This document shows, piece after piece, positions 1 to 7,025 of a DNA stretch of 8,472 nucleotides. The DNA is from SAR116 cluster bacterium. GTDB lineage: Bacteria > Pseudomonadota > Alphaproteobacteria > Puniceispirillales > GCA-002684695. Position numbers and translations under genes: made by a program. Under the pieces are notes generated by a model. That model worked only from the letters and a program-made list of their open reading frames with translations. It had not been told where the DNA came from and did no database searches. The DNA lies in assembly GCA_002684695.1 (NCBI GenBank), contig NYVQ01000052.1, positions 52,316-60,787 on the forward strand, written 5' to 3'. Position 1 is the first letter of the stretch; every line of letters begins with the position of its first letter.

Positions 1-485
1 TTTGCTGATTTTGCGTATGCATGAGTTGTTCCTGATGGGTCTAGGTGACCTTCTACTGGATCCCAAAGAGCACCTACAAAATGGCTTTCATCAAGTAAAG
101 GAAACATTTCTTTAACTTCACTAGGAGTTATAATTTCTGTACTCATACCTAAGTATCTACCTTTTGCATGAGTGTGTCTTAAGAAATCCATTCTTTCCGG
201 GGAATCTGCCATCATTGCACCACCAGTTAAATGAAGGCCACATTTTTGACCACTTAATTCTTCGAGTTCTTTATATAAAGATACAGTGTAGGCTTGAAGT
301 TTAGCTACATTTGGATCTCCATTGAGTGTATGAAAACCACCCGCAGCATGCCACGATGATCCTGATGTTAACTCTGATCTTTCTATCAAAAGAATGTCTT
401 TCCAACCTGCTTTAGCAAGATGGTATAATACTGAACATCCTACTACTCCTCCACCGATAACGACTGCTCTATAATTATCTTTCAT
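1..485 (-). CDS. FAD-dependent oxidoreductase, dimethylglycine/sarcosine dehydrogenase-like (N-terminal 161 codons, C-terminus cut by window edge)
   Basis: Seen: the reading frame opens at ATG 485-483 with AGAGG (491-495, minus strand) 5 nt upstream and runs off the left edge without a stop. Residues 7-20 form a Rossmann dinucleotide-binding start with GGGVVGCS, and an acidic IER (34-36) closes the second beta strand. SGSSWHAAGG (41-50) follows, then a DPVEGHLDPSGTTHAYAKSA stretch (142-161). Family knowledge: this is the DAO fold of dimethylglycine dehydrogenase, sarcosine dehydrogenase and related flavoproteins. In those enzymes the His of the WHAAG motif (here H46) carries covalently bound FAD, and the C-terminal half is a GcvT-like folate-binding domain, which is outside this window. 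The likely reaction is oxidative N-demethylation of a methylated glycine, in the cytoplasm. The exact substrate cannot be read from this part. It lies 26 nt downstream of pgi on the same strand, so the two may be cotranscribed. Confidence 0.85.
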   Translation of the reverse strand, partial: MKDNYRAVVIGGGVVGCSVLYHLAKAGWKDILLIERSELTSGSSWHAAGGFHTLNGDPNVAKLQAYTVSLYKELEELSGQKCGLHLTGGAMMADSPERMDFLRHTHAKGRYLGMSTEIITPSEVKEMFPLLDESHFVGALWDPVEGHLDPSGTTHAYAKSA

Positions 486-511
486 TTTAACCTCTTTTAA
501 ATTCAGGGTAT

Positions 512-2086
512 TTATTTAAGTTTTAAAAATTTGTTTAAAGTATCTGTTCCTATACCAAAAGTATTTTTTTCGTTATTAGTTAAAGCATTAGCAAATTCTT
601 TACCTAATTCAACTCCAAACTGATCAAAAGGATTTATCTTCCATAAAGCAGCTTGAATCATTACTTTGTATTCATATATTGCGATTAAACTACCAAGCCT
701 AAAAGGCGTTAATTTATTATACGAAATTAAAGATACAGATCTACTCCCATCAAAATTTTTATGCTTAATTTTATTTTTATTACCTCTAAATAGTGCTTCA
801 GCTTGGCCAAGAGCGTTTGCTACAAGAATTCGATGTCGTTTTTTAATACTTTCATCCTCGTGTACTGATTTTCGAGCAACCATTATGTCAATTGGGATTT
901 TGTCTGAACCTTGATGCAACATTTGAAAAAATGAATGTTGAGAATCACTTCCAACTAACCCCCATATTACAGGGGCAGAATGTGACTCTATAAAATCACC
1001 ATTTATCGAAACACTTTTACCATTGGACTCCATTTCTAATTGCTGAAGATAAGACGGTAAATAAGCTAAATTACTATCATAAGGAACAATACAGTGGCTT
1101 GAACTTCCAATATAATTTCTATGAATGTATCCTAACATTGCCATCAATGATGGAATGGAATTATTCATGTCTTCCTTTACGTGTGTGTCTATTGAAAAGC
1201 CACCATCAAGAAAATCCTCAAAATGTTTTTGACCAATAGAGATGGCTAATGGAAGCCCAACACCAGACCAAATTGAGCATCTCCCACCAACCCAATTAGA
1301 AAAACCAATAATTTGATTATCTTTTAATCCAAAGTTTTTTGCATTGTTTATATTTGCAGTAACTCCTAATCTTTGGAATTTAGCTCCATCTTCACCTATG
1401 CACTTAGACATCCATTCATAGGTTGCATTGGCATTAGATATGGTTTCTAAAGTAGTAAATGATTTAGATGAAATAATAACCAAAGTATTTTTAGGATTTA
1501 AACCGAGAATTTGGTTTGATAATTCAGCTGGATCTATATTAGAAACAAAACTTATATTAATACTCCCTGAGAAACTGGATAGAGCCTTTACAGCCATTCT
1601 GGGTCCAAGATCTGATCCTCCTATACCTAAAACAAGTAGTGATGTATATTTTTCACCAGAAAAGGACCTTAATTTACCGTTTCTAATACTTTCTGAAACT
1701 TTAAATAATTTTTCTCTCTGTGCATGAACTTCGTTAGATATAGATGTTGGAAAAAAACTTTTTTTTGGAGCTCTTAAAGCAGGGTGAAGAGCTCGTCTAT
1801 TTTCTGTTTTATTAACAATATTACCGTTCCAAATTGCTTCAAGAAAGTCTTTGGCTTTAACTTCGTCAAAAATTTTTTTTGCAATTTCTAGTGCCTTATC
1901 TGATATACAATGTCTTGATGCATCAAAGGTTAGATCACCTAGATTTTTTAACAAGAACTTTTCACGAATGGTTTTCTTAGCCCCAGTTAGATGATTGAAG
2001 CTTTTAATTTTAAGGACTTCTTTTGAGAGAGCTAATTCAAGATCCTTAATTTTTTTTTCGTTGCACTTAGGAGTATAAAATTCCAT
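512..2086 (-). CDS. pgi: Glucose-6-phosphate isomerase
   Basis: This 524-residue cytoplasmic enzyme interconverts glucose 6-phosphate and fructose 6-phosphate in glycolysis and gluconeogenesis. Seen: GIGGSDLGP (154-162), the phosphate-binding SKSFTTLET (207-215), WVGGRCSIWSG (265-275) with the active-site Arg at 269, and MESNGK (352-357) with the catalytic-base Glu at 353. DSQHSFFQMLHQG (381-393) supplies the ring-opening His384, and INPFDQFGVELGK (484-496) supplies the terminal Lys496. All catalytic positions known from the family are present, and the length is close to the usual bacterial 540-550. Oddity: the residue after GGR is Cys270, where Phe or Tyr is usual. The ATG start is preferred because a stop lies six codons upstream in frame. 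An AGGA (2107-2110) sits 20 nt upstream, too far for a normal Shine-Dalgarno. The gene is divergent from the glycosyltransferase and is followed by the flavoprotein gene. Confidence 0.97.
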   Translation of the reverse strand: MEFYTPKCNEKKIKDLELALSKEVLKIKSFNHLTGAKKTIREKFLLKNLGDLTFDASRHCISDKALEIAKKIFDEVKAKDFLEAIWNGNIVNKTENRRALHPALRAPKKSFFPTSISNEVHAQREKLFKVSESIRNGKLRSFSGEKYTSLLVLGIGGSDLGPRMAVKALSSFSGSINISFVSNIDPAELSNQILGLNPKNTLVIISSKSFTTLETISNANATYEWMSKCIGEDGAKFQRLGVTANINNAKNFGLKDNQIIGFSNWVGGRCSIWSGVGLPLAISIGQKHFEDFLDGGFSIDTHVKEDMNNSIPSLMAMLGYIHRNYIGSSSHCIVPYDSNLAYLPSYLQQLEMESNGKSVSINGDFIESHSAPVIWGLVGSDSQHSFFQMLHQGSDKIPIDIMVARKSVHEDESIKKRHRILVANALGQAEALFRGNKNKIKHKNFDGSRSVSLISYNKLTPFRLGSLIAIYEYKVMIQAALWKINPFDQFGVELGKEFANALTNNEKNTFGIGTDTLNKFLKLK

Positions 2087-2161
2087 TGAATATATTGATA
2101 TCTAGTTCCTTTGTTTTATAGATAGTAATATATTTTAAAAAAAAATAGTAATAAATATAAA
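2087..2161. promoter_or_regulatory. Divergent intergenic region between pgi and the glycosyltransferase gene
   Basis: Seventy-five almost purely A/T bases separate two divergent start codons, so both promoters must lie here or overlap the gene ends. I see no pair of -35/-10 hexamers with good spacing. TTGTTT (2111-2116) is followed by TATTTT (2131-2136) at only 14 nt for the plus strand. A run of nine A (2137-2145) precedes TAGTAAT. Neither gene has a well-placed Shine-Dalgarno. That promoters are located here is inferred from gene orientation only. Confidence 0.4.
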
Positions 2162-2980
2162 ATGAAATCTAGAACCCCTGAAGTTACAGTAATAATCCCA
2201 GTTTTTAAAGCTCATAGAACATTAGGAAGAGCGCTAAATTCTATAAAAAAACAAACATTTGCTTATGAAAGAATTGAGATCATTATTTCCGTTGATGATG
2301 GGTTATCTTATGATGAGTTTAAAAAATTAGATAGAAATATAAGGTTACTAAAGCCCTCAGGAAAAATCATGACAGGAGCTGGTCAGGCAAGGAATAGAGG
2401 AATAAAGGCAGCCAAAGGAAGATTAGTTGGGTTTTTAGATGCTGATGATACTTGGTCACAGAATTATCTAAAAGAATTAGTTCCTATTGCTTTAAGATAT
2501 GGAGTTGCGTTTGCAAAAACTGAAATATTTAATAATAATGGTGAGCATGTTTGTTTGTTAGACCCAGGATTTAATATTCAAATCAAACACTTTGGTTTGA
2601 TCCCTGGTAGTTATCACCCGCTTGTAATTAGAAAGTTTGCAGGACCTTTCCCTGAAGGACCAACTCAAGACGTAATTCACGCAATTAGATTACTTAAAAA
2701 AATTCACTATAGATATAAACAACCATTAAATGCTAAGTATGAGCTTTGGCTCAATAAAAGCAGTAAAACAGCAGAAAAAAAATTTAGTAAATTAGCAGAT
2801 AATTCATATAAAAAATGGAGATATTATTATTTAAAAAAAAATAATATAAAAATGTATTATTCAGATTTAGAAATTATCAAAGCTCTTCAATTAAAAATTA
2901 ATTGGAATAATAGATATATTTCCAGCAGATCAAAGGAAAGCTTCTATGAATTTATAAGCAAAAAAATTAAATTTTCTTAG
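2162..2980 (+). CDS. Family 2 (GT-A fold) glycosyltransferase
   Basis: This 272-residue protein begins with a clear GT2 domain. Seen: VTVIIPVFKAHRTLGRALNSI (8-28, the first beta strand and helix of the fold), IISVDDG (41-47), AGQARNRGIKAAKGRLVGFL (73-92), and then DADD (93-96), the DxD motif that binds the metal and nucleotide-sugar phosphate. GPTQDVI (166-172) lies where the catalytic-base region of GT2 enzymes usually sits, with D170 the likely candidate. From about residue 195 the protein is rich in Lys, Asn and Tyr, with no membrane segment. Cytoplasmic or membrane-peripheral transfer of a sugar to a glycan or lipid acceptor is inferred from the family; donor and acceptor cannot be told. 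No glycan-cluster genes flank it. No Shine-Dalgarno precedes the ATG, which follows an AT-only leader. The length is short for the family but the frame looks intact. Confidence 0.85.
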   Translation: MKSRTPEVTVIIPVFKAHRTLGRALNSIKKQTFAYERIEIIISVDDGLSYDEFKKLDRNIRLLKPSGKIMTGAGQARNRGIKAAKGRLVGFLDADDTWSQNYLKELVPIALRYGVAFAKTEIFNNNGEHVCLLDPGFNIQIKHFGLIPGSYHPLVIRKFAGPFPEGPTQDVIHAIRLLKKIHYRYKQPLNAKYELWLNKSSKTAEKKFSKLADNSYKKWRYYYLKKNNIKMYYSDLEIIKALQLKINWNNRYISSRSKESFYEFISKKIKFS

Positions 2981-3124
2981 TTTTTAAATAGGTGTGGAAT
3001 TTTTATTAAAATATTAATTATTTTTGTTTTAACAAATTATAAACTAAACTATTAAAAAAATAGTAATTTAAGGGATAAATTTATCTTGATAGTATTTGAA
3101 AATATTATTAATGATGTGCTTTAA

Positions 3125-3322
3125 ATGAGAAATCTTCCATCACCATGTATAAGTATATGCAAATTAAATAAATCTACTGGATTTTGTGATGGTTGCTTTA
3201 GGACTACTAAAGAGATTGCTAAATGGCCCTCTATGTCTGATGCTGAAAGATGGTCACTCTTAGAAAAACTAAGAGAAAGACAAGGAATTAAAAGAAGAGT
3301 AAATAGAAGAAGACAAAAATAA
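3125..3322 (+). CDS. DUF1289 family small cysteine-motif protein
   Basis: This 65-residue protein matches the DUF1289 pattern: SPCISICKLN (6-15), GFCDGCFRT (19-27), then the WP...ER.....L motif (W34, P35, E41, R42) and a strongly basic tail, RRVNRRRQK. Four cysteines (C8, C12, C21, C24) form a C-x3-C-x8-C-x2-C arrangement that suggests metal or Fe-S binding. That is inferred, because the family has no firmly established biochemical role. The ATG is chosen because the SPC motif begins five residues in and no other in-frame start is available. It has no Shine-Dalgarno. It lies 27 nt upstream of aspS on the same strand, so the two are probably cotranscribed. Family identification is good; function is unknown. 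Confidence 0.85.
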   Translation: MRNLPSPCISICKLNKSTGFCDGCFRTTKEIAKWPSMSDAERWSLLEKLRERQGIKRRVNRRRQK

Positions 3323-3349
3323 ACTAAATTATCAATATTAGGAAAATAT

Positions 3350-5113
3350 ATGAACCATTATAGAACTCACAATTGCTCAGAGCTAAGAGCTAACAATGTT
3401 GGTGAAACAGTAAAAATCTCAGGTTGGGTTCATCGTAAAAGAGATCATGGTGGGCTTCTATTTATAGATTTAAGAGATCATTATGGAATTACACAATGTG
3501 TTACTGACATGGAGTCAGATGTATTCAAGTTAGTTGAGCCGTTAAAAGTTGAGTCAGTAATTAAAGTCTCAGGTAAATTAGTTAAAAGAACTGATGAGAC
3601 AATTAATGAAAAACTACCGACTGGTGAAATTGAAATTCAAATAAGTGAGTTAGAAATTCTTTCAACTGCAGAAAATCTTCCCTTACAAGTAAATTCTGAT
3701 GATGACGCTGGAGAAGAGATTAGACTTAAATACAGGTATTTAGACCTTAGAAGAGAGAGGCTTCATAATAATATAATATTAAGATCATCTGTTATACAGT
3801 CTATTAGACGCAGGATGATTGATCAAGGCTTTATAGAATTTCAAACACCGATCTTAACAGCATCAAGTCCCGAAGGAGCAAGAGACTTTCTTGTTCCAGC
3901 TAGACTTCATCCTGGAAAGTTTTATGCGCTTCCTCAAGCACCACAACAGTTTAAACAATTAATAATGGTCTCAGGTTTTGATAAGTACTTTCAAATTGCC
4001 CCATGTTTTCGAGATGAAGATAGTAGAGCTGATAGAAGCCCTGGAGAATTTTATCAGCTTGATTTAGAAATGAGTTTTGTAGAGCAAGAAGATGTTTTCA
4101 ATGCAGTTGAACCTGTCATAGGGGGTGTTTTTGAAGAGTTTACAAAGTTAAAGCTTGAGAAGCCCTTTCAGAGACTTACCTATGCTGATGCCATGCTTTA
4201 TTATGGTTCAGACAAACCTGATTTAAGAAACCCTATAAAAATTTCTGATGTAACTGATATCTTTGACGGCAGTGGTTTTTCTCTTTTTGCAAAGTTGATT
4301 TCTTCTAAAAAAGCTGTTGTAAGGGCTGTGCCAGGTCCAAAATGTGGGAGTAGATCGGTTGCTGATAGAATGAATAGCTGGGCCCAAGGAGAGGGTGCTC
4401 CAGGCATGGGGTATATAATTTATTCTGAAGGTGAAGCCAAAGGTCCAGTTGCAAGTGCTCTAGGAAAAGAAAAATCTGAAGAAATAAAAAATAGGCTTGG
4501 TCTTCAAGATGGGGATGCTGCATTTTTCTCATGTTCAAACGAAAAGGATGCAGCTGACCTAGCTGGAAAAGCACGTGTAAAGATTGGTGTTGATCAAGGT
4601 ATATCGGAAACATCAGGTTATAAGTTTTGTTGGATAGTCGATTTCCCAATGTATGAATTAGATGACAAAGGCAAGGTAGAATTTTCTCACAATCCCTTTT
4701 CAATGCCCCAAGGTGGCTTGGATGCACTTAATAATCAAAACCCCTTGGATATAAAAGCATGGCAGTATGATTTGGTGTGCAACGGTGTAGAGTTATCTTC
4801 AGGTGCTATAAGAAATCATTTACCTGAAGTAATGTATAAAGCTTTTGAAATCGCAGGATATTCAAAAGAAACAGTTGATAGTAATTTTTCAGGAATGATA
4901 AGTGCTTTTAAATTTGGTGCGCCCCCGCATGGTGGGTTTGCACCTGGAATTGACAGAATAGTTATGCTTATTGCTAATGAGCCTAATATTAGAGAAGTAA
5001 TTTTGTTTCCTATGAATGGTAAAGCTGAAGATCTTATGATGGGTGCTCCTTCTGACGTATCAGATAATCAATTAAAAGAATTAAATATAAGAAAAGTAAA
5101 ACCTCTTAAATAG
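3350..5113 (+). CDS. aspS: Aspartyl-tRNA synthetase (bacterial type, probably non-discriminating)
   Basis: A 587-residue class II synthetase that charges tRNA-Asp in the cytoplasm. Domains in order: N-terminal OB-fold anticodon-binding domain (about 15-110, with SGWVHRKRDHGGLLFIDLRD at 24-43); motif 1 region (about 150-185, FIEFQTPILT); the aspartate/tRNA segment QAPQQFKQL (196-204); motif 2 FRDEDSRADRSPGEFYQLD (220-238); the bacterial GAD insertion (about 300-420); and motif 3, with GFAPGIDRIVML (529-540) and the ATP-binding Arg536. Length is normal for bacteria (about 590). The RSPGEFYQLD form of motif 2 is typical of alphaproteobacteria. His33 in RDHGG occupies the position that is Leu in discriminating enzymes such as E. 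coli, and His there is characteristic of AspRS that also charges tRNA-Asn. AGGA at 3340-3343 lies 6 nt before the ATG. It converges with the cyclase gene, leaving 14 nt between stops. Confidence 0.97.
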   Translation: MNHYRTHNCSELRANNVGETVKISGWVHRKRDHGGLLFIDLRDHYGITQCVTDMESDVFKLVEPLKVESVIKVSGKLVKRTDETINEKLPTGEIEIQISELEILSTAENLPLQVNSDDDAGEEIRLKYRYLDLRRERLHNNIILRSSVIQSIRRRMIDQGFIEFQTPILTASSPEGARDFLVPARLHPGKFYALPQAPQQFKQLIMVSGFDKYFQIAPCFRDEDSRADRSPGEFYQLDLEMSFVEQEDVFNAVEPVIGGVFEEFTKLKLEKPFQRLTYADAMLYYGSDKPDLRNPIKISDVTDIFDGSGFSLFAKLISSKKAVVRAVPGPKCGSRSVADRMNSWAQGEGAPGMGYIIYSEGEAKGPVASALGKEKSEEIKNRLGLQDGDAAFFSCSNEKDAADLAGKARVKIGVDQGISETSGYKFCWIVDFPMYELDDKGKVEFSHNPFSMPQGGLDALNNQNPLDIKAWQYDLVCNGVELSSGAIRNHLPEVMYKAFEIAGYSKETVDSNFSGMISAFKFGAPPHGGFAPGIDRIVMLIANEPNIREVILFPMNGKAEDLMMGAPSDVSDNQLKELNIRKVKPLK

Positions 5114-5127
5114 TGTATTTTATCGAT

Positions 5128-7005
5128 CTACTTTAAACCTTTATTGTTTAAAAATTTAATTACATCGCTTGCTATACTAATATCTTTAAACCTACCAAAT
5201 TTTCTAAATCCAGTGAGGGTAGTTTTGTTTTTCAAATTAAGGTGTTTTTCAAAATACTTATCTGATGTTTTTTTATCTTTTTCTAGAAATGCAATATAAG
5301 AAAGCATAACGTAAGACTGTGACAAAGTAAGTTTGTTAGGGTGATTTTTCTTAAGAACTATTTCATTGAGAACTTTTTTTGCTTTATCAGTTTGGTTTTC
5401 AAAAATATAAGCCCAAGCTAAAATATCTTTAAATATTAACTGTTGATCCATAACAAGTTCTGATTGTAACTCTAGTGAGTCTATAGCATTTTTAAAATCA
5501 TTACAAAAGAAGTACACTACACCAATTGCTCCCCATGCTTCTGGATTATTTACTATTACTTCTTTAGCTTTATTTGCAAATAATATAGCTTCATCATAAT
5601 TTTTAGATGACATTAAAAGAAATGCTTTTACTACAAAAGATTCTTGAGGTTTTTGGTTTGTTTGAATGCTTTTTTCAATTGCAAAGTCAGCGAAGCTAAT
5701 ACCTGTCTTTAAGTCTTGTTCAATATTTTTTGAAATACCCCAGGCCACTTTCCAATGATGTTCCCATGCTTTCATTACATTTTGAGCAACACCATCGGGA
5801 TTAATAGAATAAAACTGGGTAGTTAAATCCGCCATTTTTTTCCAAGCATCACCACTAAATCTTCGTTGAGTTTTAATAATATCTAGAAGCAGTTTCATTT
5901 CTTCAGGCGATTTTACTTTACTCATTATTCCACTTCTTGACGAAGACTGATTTCCAAAACCTAAAAAAGATAGTAAATCAATAGCTAATTCATCCTGAAG
6001 ATCAAAAATCTCATTTACTTTTGAATTTTTTGTAGCAGTCCAAACCTGCTTATTATTAACAACATCATTCAACTTTACATTTATTCTAATATTATCTTCA
6101 GATATTTGAATTGATCCATTTAAAATAAAATTAGCACCATATGTTTCAAAAATTTCATTTTCTGTAAAGTTTTTTTGCTTTATGGAGTTAGATAATGAAG
6201 TAGAAAGAATTTCAATTGACTGTTCATTGTTTAATTTAACTCCAGACAAATTAGATACTAAATATTCATGTGTTCCTTGTTTGAGGTAACTGTATGATTC
6301 ATCTCCTGAAATAACCTCAAAAGGCAATATCAACAATTTTTTATTATTGTAAATATCAAATTCACTCTTCTCAGCGTTGTAAAAATAATAAAGCACTGAT
6401 AAAGTGCTAAAAATAAAAAATAAGAAAAAACTTAAATATAAAAGAAAACTATCTTTTTTTGCTAATTTACGTTTACTTAATATTCCTTCTTTTGTTAAAT
6501 CAAAAACGTGAACAGAGTTATTTTTGATTTTCTGGATGCCTAAATCTCTAAATTTATTATTAGTTTTTCCTTTAACAAGGTCATAGATATTCTTTGAAAT
6601 AGATAATCCATTTGGCTGTGCAAAAGACTCTAATCGTGCAGCAATGTTTACCCCCTCTCCAAATAAATCCTTTCCATCTTTAACAACATCACCTATATGA
6701 ATTCCAATGCGAAACTCCATCTTTTTTTCATAATTGACTGAAGTATTTCTTTCTCTAATTTTTTCTTGAAATTCTATTGAACATTCTATTGAAGCAACTG
6801 CGCTATCAAACTCTGCTAAAACTGAGTCTCCTGCAGTATTAAAAATCCGACCATTTTTTTTTAATATTAATTGATCTAATATTCCTCTACACTCTTTAAG
6901 ATTAATTAAAGTTTGGTTTTCATTATCTTCAATAGACTTGCTATAACCGACAACATCAGTTGCAAATATAACTGCTATTTTTCTATCAGAGTTATTTTTA
7001 AGCAT
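5128..7005 (-). CDS. Membrane-anchored class III adenylate/guanylate cyclase with TolB-like and TPR-like C-terminal domains
   Basis: A 625-residue protein. Residues 8-170 form a class III nucleotide cyclase domain, with metal-binding Asp17 (ATDVVGYS) and Asp60 (NTAGDSVLAEF), Asp113 in DLFGEGVNIAARLE, and the transition-state pair Asn120 and Arg124. The Lys that normally lies four residues before the second metal Asp is Asn56. A basic stretch KRKLAKKD (178-185) precedes one hydrophobic segment (about 187-208), predicting a cytoplasmic cyclase and an external C-terminal half. KLLILPFE...GDESYSYLKQGTHEYLV (223-250) through NIFDLQDELA-like sequence (331-341, NEIFDLQDELA) resembles the TolB-like domain found in many rhizobial cyclases. 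About 450-590 shows helical TPR-like repeats (e.g. NYDEAILFANKAKEVIVNNP at 469-488). It probably makes cAMP or cGMP in response to an external or envelope signal; substrate and signal are unknown. It lies 20 nt downstream of ctaA, with no Shine-Dalgarno. Confidence 0.88.
   Translation of the reverse strand: MLKNNSDRKIAVIFATDVVGYSKSIEDNENQTLINLKECRGILDQLILKKNGRIFNTAGDSVLAEFDSAVASIECSIEFQEKIRERNTSVNYEKKMEFRIGIHIGDVVKDGKDLFGEGVNIAARLESFAQPNGLSISKNIYDLVKGKTNNKFRDLGIQKIKNNSVHVFDLTKEGILSKRKLAKKDSFLLYLSFFLFFIFSTLSVLYYFYNAEKSEFDIYNNKKLLILPFEVISGDESYSYLKQGTHEYLVSNLSGVKLNNEQSIEILSTSLSNSIKQKNFTENEIFETYGANFILNGSIQISEDNIRINVKLNDVVNNKQVWTATKNSKVNEIFDLQDELAIDLLSFLGFGNQSSSRSGIMSKVKSPEEMKLLLDIIKTQRRFSGDAWKKMADLTTQFYSINPDGVAQNVMKAWEHHWKVAWGISKNIEQDLKTGISFADFAIEKSIQTNQKPQESFVVKAFLLMSSKNYDEAILFANKAKEVIVNNPEAWGAIGVVYFFCNDFKNAIDSLELQSELVMDQQLIFKDILAWAYIFENQTDKAKKVLNEIVLKKNHPNKLTLSQSYVMLSYIAFLEKDKKTSDKYFEKHLNLKNKTTLTGFRKFGRFKDISIASDVIKFLNNKGLK
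5132..5152. repeat. Short inverted repeat at the convergent end of aspS and the cyclase gene
   Basis: TTTAAAC (5132-5138) and GTTTAAA (5146-5152) are exact inverted copies around a 7-nt loop. They lie 18 nt past the aspS stop and inside the last codons of the cyclase gene. Only one G:C pair strengthens the stem and no clear T-run follows on the plus strand. It could be a weak 3' end signal for aspS, but chance is plausible in such AT-rich DNA. Confidence 0.25.
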
Positions 7006-7025
7006 AGAAAAATATTAAATGCTGT

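Noticed and set aside
666..914. Plus-strand open frame inside pgi
   Set aside because: It is antisense to conserved PGI motifs (including the QH and HQG region) and has no recognisable domain or ribosome-binding site.
1428..1727. 99-codon plus-strand frame inside pgi
   Set aside because: It overlaps the well-conserved GIGGSDLGP and SKSFTTLET regions of pgi, so its openness reflects antisense codon bias.
3048..3064. Inverted repeat ACTATT-AAAAA-AATAGT in the spacer after the glycosyltransferase gene, considered as a terminator
   Set aside because: The stem is six bp with a single G:C pair and no T-run follows. Such repeats are expected by chance in DNA this AT-rich.
2139..3067. A shared 14-mer AAAAAAATAGTAAT upstream of the glycosyltransferase gene (2139-2152) and in the DUF1289 spacer (3054-3067), considered as a regulatory repeat
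   Set aside because: It is mostly an A-run with only seven informative bases, and the distances to the downstream starts differ (about 10 versus 58 nt).
3086..3114. TTGATA with TAATGA 17 nt downstream, considered as the DUF1289-aspS promoter
   Set aside because: The -10 match is poor and would place transcription start at about the ATG. Leaderless expression is possible, but the evidence is too weak to list.
4305..4727. 140-codon open frame on the minus strand inside aspS
   Set aside because: It is antisense to the AspRS catalytic region, has an unnatural His/Leu/Gln-rich composition and no family resemblance. The plus-strand aspS is certain here.
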